A DNA stretch of 64,000 nt from Microbispora amethystogenes. GTDB lineage: Bacteria > Actinomycetota > Actinomycetes > Streptosporangiales > Streptosporangiaceae. The notes below the pieces were generated by a model. That model was not told the DNA's origin, made no database searches, and saw only the letters and a program-made list of their open reading frames with translations. Positions within the stretch are counted from its first letter, which is position 1, and every line of letters starts with the position of its first letter. Of this stretch, positions 42,649-57,339 are shown piece by piece. The stretch covers positions 1-64,000 of the forward strand of contig NZ_BOOB01000038.1 in the NCBI RefSeq assembly GCF_016863015.1, read 5' to 3'. The translations under genes were made by a program, and so were the position numbers.

Positions 42649-44142
42649 TTAACTTTGGGTGTCCGCGGTTCCGGGTCGCGCGTTCGCGGTGCCGTGACGC
42701 GTGTCCGCGGTGCCGTGAGGCGTGTCCGCGGTGCCGTGACGCGTGTCCGCGGTGCCGGGCGGCGCGTCCCGGCCGCCGGGGTCCGGGTCGTCCGGGTGAT
42801 CGGGCGCCAGCGGCAGCCGCAGCACGAACCGCACGCCGTCCTCGACGTTCTCCACCCGGATGGACCCGCCGTGGGCCTCCACCACCTCGCGGGCGATGGC
42901 GAGGCCGAGCCCGGTGCCGCCCCGGCTGCGGCTGCGCGCCGCGTCGGTCCGGTAGAACCGCTCGAAGATCCTTTCGTGGTCCGCCTCCGGGATGCACCCG
43001 CCGTCGTTGCGCACGCAGAGGACCGCCTCGTCCTCCGCCCGCTCGATCCGTACGGACACCAGGGTCAGCGCGTGCCGCTCGGCGTTGTCGAGCAGGTTGG
43101 CCACCACCCGGGCGAGGTGCCGCCGCATGCCCCTGATCACCACCCCCGGCGTCTCGTGCAGCTGGGTCGGCAACCGCCCCGGCCGCCGGTCGACCTCGGC
43201 GACGACCAGATGCGACAGGTCGACATCCTCCCTCGCGGTCTCGGGGACCGTGGGGATGCGGGCGAGCAGGAGCAGGTCGGAGACGATCGCCTCCAGGCGC
43301 TCGGTGTCGCGCAGCGCCGCGAGGACCGCCTCGGGGGTGTCCTCGGGATGCAGCCGCGCGCTCTCCAGCTGGGCGCGGATCCCGGCGATGGGGGTGAGCA
43401 GTTCGTGCGAGGCGTCCGCGGCGAACTGCCGCTGCCGCTGGATCGAGGTGTCGAGCCGGGCCAGCGTGTCGTTGGCGGTCCTGGCGAGGACGGCGATCTC
43501 GTCGTCGCCGGGTGGCTCGGGCACCCGCGAGCCGGGGTTCTTCTCGCTGATCCCCGCGAGCTCCGAGCGGATGGCCTCGACGGGGCGCAGCACGCGGCCG
43601 GCCGACTTCCAGGCGGCCCATCCCGAGAGCGCGGCGAGCAGCAGGGCCAGCAGGACCAGTAACGGCAGGGCCAGGGGGCTGGTGAGGATCGCCGGGGCGG
43701 CGCGGCCCGCGTAGACGAAGTCGGAGCCGGGGCCGGGGAGGACGCGCACGACCGTCACGTAGATGCAGTCGCGGCCGTGGGGGGCGCAGGAGGTCGTCTG
43801 GGTCACGTCGCCGTCGGCGGCGGGGTGTAACGGGCTCAGCCGGTGGACGCCCTTGGCCGCCGCGCTGGCCGCGATCACGCGGCCGTCGGAGCTGACCACC
43901 TCCACCAGGTCGATGCCGTTGCCGCCGGTCGGCACGGGATCGGTCAGGGTGCCGTCGCGGATCGAGGCCGCGACGCGGCTCGCGGCGTCGAGGCTCTCGT
44001 TCCAGATCCCTTCGGCGACCGCGTGCCGTACGAGCACGTTGAGCACGACCGCGATGGGGATCAGCAGGCACGCCGCGAGCCCGGCGGCGATCAGTGTCAG
44101 CCGGGCCCGGAGCGAGCGGGGGTGCTTGGGAACGAGCATCAC
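42649..44142 (-). CDS. HAMP-type sensor histidine kinase with repeat tail
   Basis: A 497-residue kinase with two transmembrane helices (about 15-40 and 152-175) around an extracytoplasmic domain of about 110 residues that contains two cysteines (TTSCAPHGRDCIYV). HAMP follows, then HisKA with FAADASHELLTPIAG and a HATPase domain with NLLDNAERHA and GGTGLGLAIAREVVEAHGG. The last 35 residues are a hydrophilic heptad repeat (GTADTRH-like) encoded by 21-bp units. No response regulator gene adjoins it, which is unusual for this OmpR-partner group; it may have been lost or lie elsewhere. Start is GTG at 44142 or ATG at 44139. Confidence 0.9.
   Translation of the reverse strand: MMLVPKHPRSLRARLTLIAAGLAACLLIPIAVVLNVLVRHAVAEGIWNESLDAASRVAASIRDGTLTDPVPTGGNGIDLVEVVSSDGRVIAASAAAKGVHRLSPLHPAADGDVTQTTSCAPHGRDCIYVTVVRVLPGPGSDFVYAGRAAPAILTSPLALPLLVLLALLLAALSGWAAWKSAGRVLRPVEAIRSELAGISEKNPGSRVPEPPGDDEIAVLARTANDTLARLDTSIQRQRQFAADASHELLTPIAGIRAQLESARLHPEDTPEAVLAALRDTERLEAIVSDLLLLARIPTVPETAREDVDLSHLVVAEVDRRPGRLPTQLHETPGVVIRGMRRHLARVVANLLDNAERHALTLVSVRIERAEDEAVLCVRNDGGCIPEADHERIFERFYRTDAARSRSRGGTGLGLAIAREVVEAHGGSIRVENVEDGVRFVLRLPLAPDHPDDPDPGGRDAPPGTADTRHGTADTPHGTADTRHGTANARPGTADTQS
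42659..42763. repeat. Five 21-bp tandem repeats at the 3' end of the kinase gene
   Basis: Units of GTGTCCGCGGTGCCGTGACGC at 42659, 42680, 42701, 42722 and 42743, with the outer copies diverged. They are in frame and encode a seven-residue motif repeated at the C-terminus. Length variation between strains would leave the kinase domains intact. Confidence 0.9.
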
Positions 44143-44231
44143 CCGAGGCTACTCATGGTCATTAGGCGAAAAACTCGCAACGGTGGCAATAGAACGCCAA
44201 AACTATCCAAAGTCGGATTTATGCCGCATAG

Positions 44232-44255
44232 CCGGGCGCGGGGCTGCGCGCCCGG
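44232..44255 (-). terminator. Hairpin terminator of the amylopullulanase gene
   Basis: CCGGGCGCG (44232-44240) and CGCGCCCGG (44247-44255) form a perfect 9-bp stem with a 6-nt loop, about 18 nt beyond the amylopullulanase stop. No U-tract follows. The AT-rich part of the spacer, 44150-44225, probably holds the kinase promoter. Confidence 0.55.
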
Positions 44256-44272
44256 TCATGCGGCTCCGGGCT

Positions 44273-50068
<5,796 letters not shown>

Positions 50069-50103
50069 GACGCGGAAGCTACTGTCCTGCCCACGATGGT
50101 GCA

Positions 50104-50121
50104 AGCAATTGCTGAAATTTC
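50104..50121. promoter_or_regulatory. Candidate LacI-type operator of the amylopullulanase gene
   Basis: The palindrome AGCAATTGCT (50104-50113) runs directly into GAAATTTC (50114-50121), in the AT-rich 160-nt spacer just upstream of the amylopullulanase start. The 11-mer AATTGCTGAAA is shared with the malE promoter at 52420-52430, implying one repressor for both, most simply the LacI protein at 57332. Confidence 0.58.
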
Positions 50122-50231
50122 CAGAAACATTCCAGTCGTCCCGTGACCCGCCGCCGTAACAGCCGTGAAACCTGTGTCCGACACTGTTGGTGTCGCGTCG
50201 GCCCGCGCGGATCGAGGAGGAGGTGGTGGGG

Positions 50232-50849
50232 ATGCTGCTGCGACTGAGGGTCTCGCTCCCCGACCGGCCGGGGGTGCTCGGCCAGGTGGCGCGGGCGTTC
50301 GGGGTCATGGGCGCCGACATTCTCCAGGTCACCGTGCTCGAACGGCAGGCGGGCCGGGCCGTGGACGACTTCACCGTCTCCTGGTCGGGCGTGTTCGAGC
50401 CCGCCGAACTGCGCGACCGCATCGGGGTGGTGCCCGGCACACGGGTGGAGGGCGTGTGGCCGACCCGGGAGGTGCCCGGCGCGAGCCTCGACTACGACCT
50501 TCTCGGCCACGTGGCCGGCGACCCCGACCGCGCGTACGTCACCCTCGTGGACGCGGTGGCCGACCTGGTGAGCGCGGAGTGGGCGGTGGCCGTCGACTCG
50601 GCCGGCGGCGCGATCGTCCACGGGAGCTGGCAGGCGCCCGAGTCGGTGCCCGCGGCCGAGCTGACCCCGCTGCGCGCCACGGCGTTCGACGAGGGCGGCC
50701 TGCACCTGGTGAGCGTGCCGATGGACGGCGTCCACCTGGTGGTGGCCCGCTCCCAGGGCCCGGCGTTCCACCGGGCCGAGGTCGACAAGATCGTCCGGCT
50801 GGCGGGGATCGTCTCGGTGCTGGCCGGCGGCGTCAGCCGTACGGTGTGA
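50232..50849 (+). CDS. ACT-domain protein
   Basis: A 205-residue protein; the ATG follows a long purine-rich GGAGGAGGTGGTGGGG. The N-terminal half is an ACT domain: LRLRVSLPDRPGVLGQVARAFGVMGADILQVTVLE, the usual small-ligand-binding fold of amino-acid-controlled enzymes. The C-terminal half (about 95-205) has no recognised domain but ends in a strand-helix pattern resembling a degenerate second ACT or GAF-like unit. Likely a cytoplasmic sensor of an amino acid. It is monocistronic between the amylopullulanase and malK genes and unrelated to sugar use as far as I can see. Confidence 0.8.
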   Translation: MLLRLRVSLPDRPGVLGQVARAFGVMGADILQVTVLERQAGRAVDDFTVSWSGVFEPAELRDRIGVVPGTRVEGVWPTREVPGASLDYDLLGHVAGDPDRAYVTLVDAVADLVSAEWAVAVDSAGGAIVHGSWQAPESVPAAELTPLRATAFDEGGLHLVSVPMDGVHLVVARSQGPAFHRAEVDKIVRLAGIVSVLAGGVSRTV

Positions 50850-50920
50850 GCCGTACGGCGTGGGCGCGCGCTACGGACCTCGCGCCGGGCCGGCGGCGGC
50901 GTGACGGCGGTGCCGCGGCG

Positions 50921-52195
50921 TCAGCGGCGCGGCGGGTCGATGCGGTTGCCGTCCATGGTGAAGAGCATGAGGCGGGAGACGTCGACGGCGACCCGGCCGT
51001 GCTCTCCCGCGCGCCACACCGGCCGGTTGCCCAGCCGGACGATCAGGTCGGCGCGCCGGTGCGTGCCCGACGACGTCGAGATCGGCGGCGGTTCCTCCTC
51101 CTCCGGCGCCTGCGAGCCGTTCAGCAGGCGGCGCACTATCGACCGCGCCTTGCCGCCGCCGTTGGTGCCGTTCATCTGGCGGCGGTCCGGCGGCTCCGGC
51201 GCGGTGACGGCGGGAATCCCGGCCTCCAGGTAGGCGAGCCACTCGTGACCGTGGTACTCCAGCGTCCTGACCCGGCCGAAGAAGGTCGGGCCCTCGGTCT
51301 TCTCCGGCACCGGGACGAGCCCGTCCGGCCGGATGCCCACGATGATCTGCATGCCGGTGTGCTGGGAGACGGCGTACGCGCGTGGATCGGTCCACGGCAT
51401 GGTGATCTGGTGAGGGCCGAAGTCGAGCATGATGAACTTGTTCTGCGGGGTGCGCACGGTCGCCGCGAGCAGGTTGAGCTGCTGGGAGTTGAGGAACGCG
51501 GCGGTGAAGGCGGTCGCCGGGTCGTTGTAGACCTGCGCGGGGGTGCCGAGGTCCTGCAGCACGCCTCTGTTCATGATCGCGATGCGGTCGGCCAGGGTCA
51601 GGGCCTCGACCTGGTCGTGCGTCACGTAGATCGTGGTGACCCCGAGCGCGCGGACCAGTGAGGAGATCTCCATGCGCAACTCGGTGCGCATGCCGGCGTC
51701 GAGGTTGGAGAGCGGCTCGTCCATGAGAAAGAGCGAGGGCTGGCGCACGATCGCGCGGCCCATGGCGACGCGCTGGCGCTGGCCGCCGGACAGCGTGCCC
51801 GGACGCCGGTCCAGCGTCTCGTCGATGTGCAGCGCCCGCGACAGCTCGACGACCCGCTGCTTGGCCGCGGTGGGGTCGGCCTTCGCGATCTCCAGCGGGA
51901 ACGACAGGTTGCCGCGCACCGTCCGGTGCGGATAGAGGGCGCCGTTCTGGAACACCATCGCGACGTCCCGGTCCCGGGGAGCGAGGTGGTTCGCGAGCTG
52001 CCCGCCCAGCCACAGGTCGCCGGAAGTGATCTCCTCCAGTCCCGCGATCATGCGCAGCAGCGTGGACTTCCCGCAGCCCGACGGGCCGAGCAGGACGAGA
52101 AGCTCGCCTTCGTCCGCACGCAGGTTCATGCGGTCGACCGCGAGGTACCCCCCCGGGTAGATCTTCGTCACGTTGTCGAGGACGACGGTGCTCAT
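50921..52195 (-). CDS. MalK/MsiK-type ABC sugar importer ATPase with TOBE insertion
   Basis: A 424-residue ATPase: Walker A GPSGCGKST at about 37-45, Q-loop in VFQNGALYPH, signature LSGGQRQR, Walker B LFLMDEPLSNLD and the switch His in YVTHDQVEA. The C-terminal regulatory/TOBE region is interrupted by about 50 mostly disordered residues (PDRRQMNGTNGGGKARS, EEEEPPPISTSSG). Members of this UgpC/MalK group energise carbohydrate importers, and one copy can serve several transporters in actinomycetes. It is divergent from malE with a 313-nt spacer, so it is probably co-regulated with the maltooligosaccharide importer. Confidence 0.9.
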   Translation of the reverse strand: MSTVVLDNVTKIYPGGYLAVDRMNLRADEGELLVLLGPSGCGKSTLLRMIAGLEEITSGDLWLGGQLANHLAPRDRDVAMVFQNGALYPHRTVRGNLSFPLEIAKADPTAAKQRVVELSRALHIDETLDRRPGTLSGGQRQRVAMGRAIVRQPSLFLMDEPLSNLDAGMRTELRMEISSLVRALGVTTIYVTHDQVEALTLADRIAIMNRGVLQDLGTPAQVYNDPATAFTAAFLNSQQLNLLAATVRTPQNKFIMLDFGPHQITMPWTDPRAYAVSQHTGMQIIVGIRPDGLVPVPEKTEGPTFFGRVRTLEYHGHEWLAYLEAGIPAVTAPEPPDRRQMNGTNGGGKARSIVRRLLNGSQAPEEEEPPPISTSSGTHRRADLIVRLGNRPVWRAGEHGRVAVDVSRLMLFTMDGNRIDPPRR

Positions 52196-52508
52196 TCCAA
52201 GCTCGTTCCTCCCGGGCAGGAGAGCCCGGATCCCCAGCCGCCGATGTAAATGATGAGGTAGTACATCGCGTCGCGGGCACTCATGTCCATACGTGTCGTG
52301 AAAGATCCGGCATCTGCCTGCAACTTGCCGTTACTCCAAACTTTCCCCTTGCTAAAGCCGCGTGTCAGGGTTATGCCGTGACCTCCCTGACGCGCTCCGG
52401 GAGGGGTCAAAGGTAACGAAATTGCTGAAACTTTCTGTAAGGCCTTTCATCCCCTGGGGCCCCCTGTTACCTTCCGGTCAAATCCCCTGAGCAAGGAGTG
52501 CGACACAG
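52196..52508. promoter_or_regulatory. Divergent malK/malE control region with candidate operators
   Basis: No gene fits here. The sequence AATTGCTGAAA (52420-52430) overlapping GAAACTTTC (52427-52435) repeats the element found in front of the amylopullulanase gene; a half-like copy, CAAACTTTC, is at 52337-52345 nearer malK. The malE ribosome site AAGGAG is at 52494-52499. I cannot pick convincing -35/-10 boxes. Confidence 0.5.
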
Positions 52509-53816
52509 ATGAGGCGAGTCCTCACGTCCGCGGTGGTCGCCGCGGCGCTGGCTTTGGCGGTCACCGCCTGTGGCAACGACTCGGGCAACGACTCGGGCGA
52601 CGCGGGATCGGCGCCGGGCGGGAGCGCCGCTCCCGCCGAGGTGTCCGGCACGGTCACCTGGTGGGACACCTCGGACGCCACGACCGAGGGTCCGGTCTTC
52701 CAGGAACTCATCAAGGACTTCGAGGCCAAGTACCCGAAGATCAAGGTCGAGTACGTCAACGTGCCGTTCGCGGACGCGCGGGACAAGTTCAAGACCGCCG
52801 CGCAGTCGGGGTCGGGTGCCCCCGACGTGCTGCGCACCGACGTCGGCTGGGTCGCGGAGTTCGCCTCCCTCGGCTACCTCGCGCCGCTCGACGGCACCCC
52901 GGCGGTCGACAAGCCCGACGAGTTCCTGCCGGTCCCGGCCGCGAGCGGCAAGTACAACGGCAAGACGTACGGCGTGCCGCAGGTGACCGACACCCTCGGC
53001 CTGCTGTACAACAAGGAGCTGCTGAAGAAGGCGGGTTACGACCAGCCTCCGGCCACGATGGCCGACCTGAAGAAGGCGGCGCTCGACGTCAAGTCGAAGA
53101 CCGGAGCGGGCGGGCTCGCCCTGAACGTGGACGCCTACTTCCTGCTTCCGTTCATCTACGGCGAGGGCGGCGACTTCGTCGACGTCCAGAACAAGAAGAT
53201 CACGATCTCGTCCCCGCAGAGCGTGGCGGGAGTGAAGGTCGTCGAGGACCTGATCACGTCCGGCGCCGCCGTCAAGCCCGCGCTGCAGGACAGCTACACG
53301 AACGCGGAGACCGCGTTCAAGGACGGCAAGGTCGCGATGATCTTCAACGGTCCGTGGTCGAACGCCGACAACCTCGGTGGAAAGGTGTTCAAGGACAACC
53401 CGGACAACTTCGGCGTCGCCCCGGTTCCGGCCGGCTCGGCGAAGGCGGGCGCGCCGCTGGGCGGCCACGACTACACCGTCTACGCCGGTTCGAAGAACCT
53501 CGACGCGTCCTACCTCTTCGTCCAGTTCATGGACAGCGCGGAGAGCCAGGCGAAGATCGCCGGCAAGCTCGGCCTGCTGCCGACCCGCCAGCCCGCCTAC
53601 AGCGCCTCCGACGCGACGGCCAACCCGAAGATCGCCCAGTGGCAGAAGCCGATGGAGTCGGCCGTCGAGCGTCCCTGGATCCCCGAGGCCGCCTCGCTGT
53701 TCCAGCCGCTGGTCGAGGGCTACCAGAAGCTCGCGGGCGGCCAGACGACCACCGAGCCCATGCTCAAGGACGTCGCCACCGCGTACCAGGGCATCCTCAA
53801 GGGCTGGAGCCTGTAG
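52509..53816 (+). CDS. malE: Maltooligosaccharide-binding lipoprotein (MalE-like)
   Basis: A 435-residue family 1 extracellular solute-binding protein. The lipobox LAVTACG puts the lipid on Cys21, followed by a Gly/Ser/Asp-rich tether. The mature part begins VSGTVTWWDTSDATTEGPVFQELIKDFEAKYPKIKVEYVNVPFADARDKFKTAAQSGSGAPDVLRTD, the typical lobe-one pattern, and includes YGVPQVTDTLGLLYNKELLKKAGY. It is anchored outside the membrane and delivers sugar to the two permeases encoded next. Specificity for alpha-glucans is inferred from the surrounding GH13 genes. Confidence 0.9.
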   Translation: MRRVLTSAVVAAALALAVTACGNDSGNDSGDAGSAPGGSAAPAEVSGTVTWWDTSDATTEGPVFQELIKDFEAKYPKIKVEYVNVPFADARDKFKTAAQSGSGAPDVLRTDVGWVAEFASLGYLAPLDGTPAVDKPDEFLPVPAASGKYNGKTYGVPQVTDTLGLLYNKELLKKAGYDQPPATMADLKKAALDVKSKTGAGGLALNVDAYFLLPFIYGEGGDFVDVQNKKITISSPQSVAGVKVVEDLITSGAAVKPALQDSYTNAETAFKDGKVAMIFNGPWSNADNLGGKVFKDNPDNFGVAPVPAGSAKAGAPLGGHDYTVYAGSKNLDASYLFVQFMDSAESQAKIAGKLGLLPTRQPAYSASDATANPKIAQWQKPMESAVERPWIPEAASLFQPLVEGYQKLAGGQTTTEPMLKDVATAYQGILKGWSL

Positions 53817-53819
53817 GCG

Positions 53820-54782
53820 ATGACGGCTGACGTCGTCGCGACGAGAAGGGCCGCGCCCCGCAACGGGGCGCGGCGCCTCCTGTCGCGTCACTGGTACGCC
53901 TGGGCGATGACGGCGCCGGTCGTCATCGTGACGCTGGTGCTGGTCGGCTATCCCCTCGCCCGCGGCGTGTACCTGTCGCTGACCGACGCGACCGAGGCCA
54001 CCATGGGCCGCACGATCGGGATGAACGTCATCCCGTCCACCTACGAGTTCGTGGGCCTGCGGAACTACACCGCCATCCTCACCTCGGCCGAGTTCCTCGG
54101 CCGGCTCGGCTGGACGATCGTGTGGACGGTCGTGTGCGTCGCCCTGCACGTGGGCATCGGCCTCGGCCTGGCGCTGCTGCTCAACCGCCCGCTGCGGCTG
54201 AGGTCGCTCTACCGGATGCTGCTCGTGCTGCCCTGGGCGGTGCCGGCCTTCGTGTCCGCGTTCATCTGGCGCTACCTGCTGAACGGCGAGTTCGGGGTGA
54301 TCAACGCCATGCTGCGGGCCGCCGGGTTCGCCGGCGTCGCCTGGCTCGACGACCCGTTCTGGGCCAAGGTCTCGGTGATCGCCTGCAACGTCTGGCTCGG
54401 CGTGCCGTTCATGATGCTCGCGCTGCTCGGCGGCCTGCAGTCCATCCCGAGAGAGCTGTACGAGGCGGCCGAGGTCGACGGCGCGAGCCCCTGGCAGCGG
54501 TTCCGGCACATCACGCTGCCGAGCCTGCGCCCGGTGTCGAGCACGGTCGTGCTGCTCGGCACGATCTGGACGTTCAACCAGTTCCCGGTCATCTTCCTGC
54601 TGACCAAGGGAGGACCGGGCGGCTCCACGGAGATCCTCGTGACGTACGCCTACCGCCAGGCGTTCGAGGGCATCAGGAACTACTCCGGCTCCGCCGCCTG
54701 GGGCCTGGTGATCCTCGCGCTGCTCGTCGTCCTCGCCACCGTCTACAAGCGCGCGCTGCGGCGGCAGGGGGAGGCATGGTGA
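53820..54782 (+). CDS. malF: ABC sugar importer permease (MalF-like)
   Basis: A 320-residue inner-membrane protein with six predicted helices. The EAA loop that docks the ATPase is EAAEVDGASPWQRFRHITLPSL in the cytoplasmic loop before the fifth helix. The N-terminus is shorter than in enteric MalF. It starts 3 nt after the malE stop and overlaps malG by 7 nt, so malEFG are one transcript. Together with malG it forms the channel. Confidence 0.93.
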   Translation: MTADVVATRRAAPRNGARRLLSRHWYAWAMTAPVVIVTLVLVGYPLARGVYLSLTDATEATMGRTIGMNVIPSTYEFVGLRNYTAILTSAEFLGRLGWTIVWTVVCVALHVGIGLGLALLLNRPLRLRSLYRMLLVLPWAVPAFVSAFIWRYLLNGEFGVINAMLRAAGFAGVAWLDDPFWAKVSVIACNVWLGVPFMMLALLGGLQSIPRELYEAAEVDGASPWQRFRHITLPSLRPVSSTVVLLGTIWTFNQFPVIFLLTKGGPGGSTEILVTYAYRQAFEGIRNYSGSAAWGLVILALLVVLATVYKRALRRQGEAW

Positions 54783-55684
54783 GCCCCGCCGCCCCCGCAC
54801 CCGCCACCGGGACCGCCCCGGCACCCGCTCCCGCTCCGGCCGGGACGTGGAGCCGCGAACGGCGCACCCCGGTCAGGTCGGTCGCCCTGCACCTCACGCT
54901 GATCGCCGCGAGCATCGTGTCGGTGTTCCCGGTCGCGTGGCTGGTGCTGACCTCGCTCAAGCCGAGGACCGTCATCGAGACCGCCTCGGTCGCGCCGGTC
55001 GATCACCCCACCCTCGCCAACTACGCCCAGGTCCTGGGGGAGACCAGGTTCCTGACCTGGGCCGCCAACTCCGTGATCGTGTCGCTCATCACGGCCGTGC
55101 TCGGCGTGCTGCTGTCGGCCACCACCGGGTACGCGGTCAGCCGGTTCCGCTTCCCCGGGTTCCGCTCGGTGATGTGGATGCTGCTCATCACGCAGATGTT
55201 CCCGGTGGCGATCCTCATCGTGCCGATCTACAACCTGATGGCCGGGCTCGGGCTGATCAACCAGTTCCCGTCGCTGGTCGTCGCGTACCTCACCTCCACC
55301 GTGCCGTTCTGCGCGTGGATGATGAAGGGCTACTTCGACACGGTCCCCGTGTCGATCGACGAGGCGGGCCGGGTGGACGGCCTGACCCCCTTCGGCACGT
55401 TCTGGCGGCTGATCCTGCCGCTGGCCAAGCCCGGCCTGGCGGTGGCCGCGTTCTACTCGTTCCTCACCGCGTGGGCGGAGGTCGCGTACGCGACCGCGTT
55501 CATGACGGGCGACGACAAGTACACGCTCGCGGTCGGGCTGAGCCAGTTCGTCGGCCAGCACAAGGCGGAGTGGGGCCTGCTCACCGCCGCGTCGGTGCTG
55601 ATCGCGATCCCGGCGGCCGCCGTCTTCCTGCTCGTCCAGCGTCACCTCGTCACCGGCCTGACGGCAGGCGCGACGAAGGCGTGA
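54776..55684 (+). CDS. malG: ABC sugar importer permease (MalG-like)
   Basis: A 302-residue permease. I take the ATG at 54776, preceded by GGGGGAGG; it overlaps malF by 7 nt. After a Pro/Ala-rich N-terminal tail (about 25 residues) come six helices, with the EAA motif IDEAGRVDGLTPFGTFWRLILPL. The Ala-Pro tail is not part of the family core. It pairs with malF, malE and the ATPase encoded on the other strand. Confidence 0.93.
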   Translation: MVSPAAPAPATGTAPAPAPAPAGTWSRERRTPVRSVALHLTLIAASIVSVFPVAWLVLTSLKPRTVIETASVAPVDHPTLANYAQVLGETRFLTWAANSVIVSLITAVLGVLLSATTGYAVSRFRFPGFRSVMWMLLITQMFPVAILIVPIYNLMAGLGLINQFPSLVVAYLTSTVPFCAWMMKGYFDTVPVSIDEAGRVDGLTPFGTFWRLILPLAKPGLAVAAFYSFLTAWAEVAYATAFMTGDDKYTLAVGLSQFVGQHKAEWGLLTAASVLIAIPAAAVFLLVQRHLVTGLTAGATKA

Positions 55685-55710
55685 CCCACCATGAGAATCG
55701 GGGGATCCCC

Positions 55711-57339
55711 ATGACCGAACTCGCCGTTCCGCCGCCGGCGGTCACCACCCGGTGGTGGCGCGACGCGGTGATCTACCAGGTGTACGTCCGCAGCTTCGCG
55801 GACGGCAACGGCGACGGAGTCGGCGACCTGCTCGGCGTGCGCAGCCGCCTGGCGTACCTGTCCGACCTCGGCGTGGACGCGATCTGGCTGACGCCGTTCT
55901 ATCCCTCGCCGATGGCCGACTTCGGCTACGACGTCGCCGACTACCGGGACGTCGACCCGATCTTCGGGTCGCTCGCCGACGCGCGGGCGCTGATCGACGA
56001 CGCCCACGGGCTCGGCCTGCGGATCATCGTGGACGTGGTGCCCAACCACACCTCCGACCGGCACCCCTGGTTCGAGGCGGCGCTGCGGGCCGCGCCGGGC
56101 AGCCCCGAGCGGGCGCGCTACATCTTCCGCGAGGGCAAGGGCGTCGCCGGCGAACTGCCGCCCAACGACTGGGAGTCGATCTTCGGCGGGCCCGCCTGGA
56201 CCCGCGTCGGAGACGGGCAGTGGTACCTCCACCTGTTCGCCCCCGAGCAGCCCGACCTCAACTGGGAGCACCCGGAGGTGCACGAGGAGTTCGCCGACGT
56301 GCTGCGCTTCTGGCTCGACCTGGGGGTGGACGGCTTCCGGATCGACGTGGCGCACGGGATGGTCAAGGCCCCCGGCCTGCCCGACGTGGGCGCCGCCGGG
56401 CAGGCCGAGATGATCGGCGCGCAGGTCGTGCCGTTCTTCGACCAGGACGGCGTGCACGAGATCCACCGGGCCTGGCGGCGCATCCTCGACTCGTACGAGG
56501 GAGAGCGGATCGGCGTGGCGGAGGCCTGGGCGCCCTCGCCCGAGCGGCTGGCCAACTACGTCCGCCCGGACGAACTGCACCAGGCGTTCAACTTCCACTT
56601 CCTCAAGACCCCGTGGGACGCCGCGCGCTTCCGCGAGGTCATCGACGAGTCGGTGCGCACGTCGGCGCTGGTGGGCGCGCCGGCGACCTGGGTGCTGTCC
56701 AACCACGACGTCAAGCGGCACGTCACCCGGTACGGCGGCGGCGAGCGCGGCCTGCGCCGGGCACGGGCGGCGGCGCTGCTCATGCTCGCGCTGCCCGGCT
56801 CCGCCTACGTCTACCAGGGGGAGGAACTGGGGCTCCCCGAGGTTCTCGACCTGCCGGAGCGGTACCTCCAGGACCCCCAGCGGCTGCGCGACCCCGACAG
56901 CGGCCGGGACGGCTGCCGGGTGCCGCTGCCGTGGACCGACGCGGGCGAGCCGCCGTACGGGTTCAGCCCGCCGGGCATCAGGGAGAGCTGGCTCCCGGTG
57001 CCGGCCGGCTGGCGCGACCTGTCGGTGGAGGCCCAGGTGAGGGACGGCGCGTCGATGCTCAGCCTCTACCGGGCCGCCCTCGCCCTCCGGCGGGAGCGCC
57101 CGGAGCTGGGCGACGGCACGCTGACCTGGCTCGACAGCCCGCCCGGCACCCTCGCGTTCCGGCGCGGCGACACCTTCGCCTGCGTCCTGAACATGACGGC
57201 CGAGTGGGTGGAGATCCCGCACGACCACGCCGCGGCGTACGGCGGGCTGCTGCTGGCCAGCGGCGGACCGAAGACCTCCGGCGGCGCGATCCGGCTGGCC
57301 CCCGACTCCGCCACCTGGTGGACCAGGGACAATGCCTAA
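55711..57339 (+). CDS. Intracellular GH13 alpha-glucosidase
   Basis: A 542-residue enzyme without a signal peptide; GGGGA lies 5 nt before the ATG. GH13 regions: DVVPNHTSD (I), GFRIDVAHG with the nucleophile Asp (II), GVAEAWAPS with the acid Glu (III) and LSNHDVKR (IV). The opening WWRDAVIYQVYVRSFADGNGDGVGDL is typical of oligo-1,6-/alpha-glucosidases. It would release glucose from imported maltooligosaccharides. The gene lies 26 nt after malG and overlaps the repressor gene by 8 nt. Confidence 0.92.
   Translation: MTELAVPPPAVTTRWWRDAVIYQVYVRSFADGNGDGVGDLLGVRSRLAYLSDLGVDAIWLTPFYPSPMADFGYDVADYRDVDPIFGSLADARALIDDAHGLGLRIIVDVVPNHTSDRHPWFEAALRAAPGSPERARYIFREGKGVAGELPPNDWESIFGGPAWTRVGDGQWYLHLFAPEQPDLNWEHPEVHEEFADVLRFWLDLGVDGFRIDVAHGMVKAPGLPDVGAAGQAEMIGAQVVPFFDQDGVHEIHRAWRRILDSYEGERIGVAEAWAPSPERLANYVRPDELHQAFNFHFLKTPWDAARFREVIDESVRTSALVGAPATWVLSNHDVKRHVTRYGGGERGLRRARAAALLMLALPGSAYVYQGEELGLPEVLDLPERYLQDPQRLRDPDSGRDGCRVPLPWTDAGEPPYGFSPPGIRESWLPVPAGWRDLSVEAQVRDGASMLSLYRAALALRRERPELGDGTLTWLDSPPGTLAFRRGDTFACVLNMTAEWVEIPHDHAAAYGGLLLASGGPKTSGGAIRLAPDSATWWTRDNA

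Noticed and set aside
42659-42763. Regular repeats as a possible CRISPR array
   Set aside because: Units are contiguous without spacers and in frame with the kinase gene; they are a coding tandem repeat.
40484-44071. Very long open frame (about 1195 codons) on the minus strand
   Set aside because: It is the +1 shadow of the nonulosonate fusion and kinase genes, Arg/Pro/Gly-rich with no domains; it crosses two real genes and their spacer.
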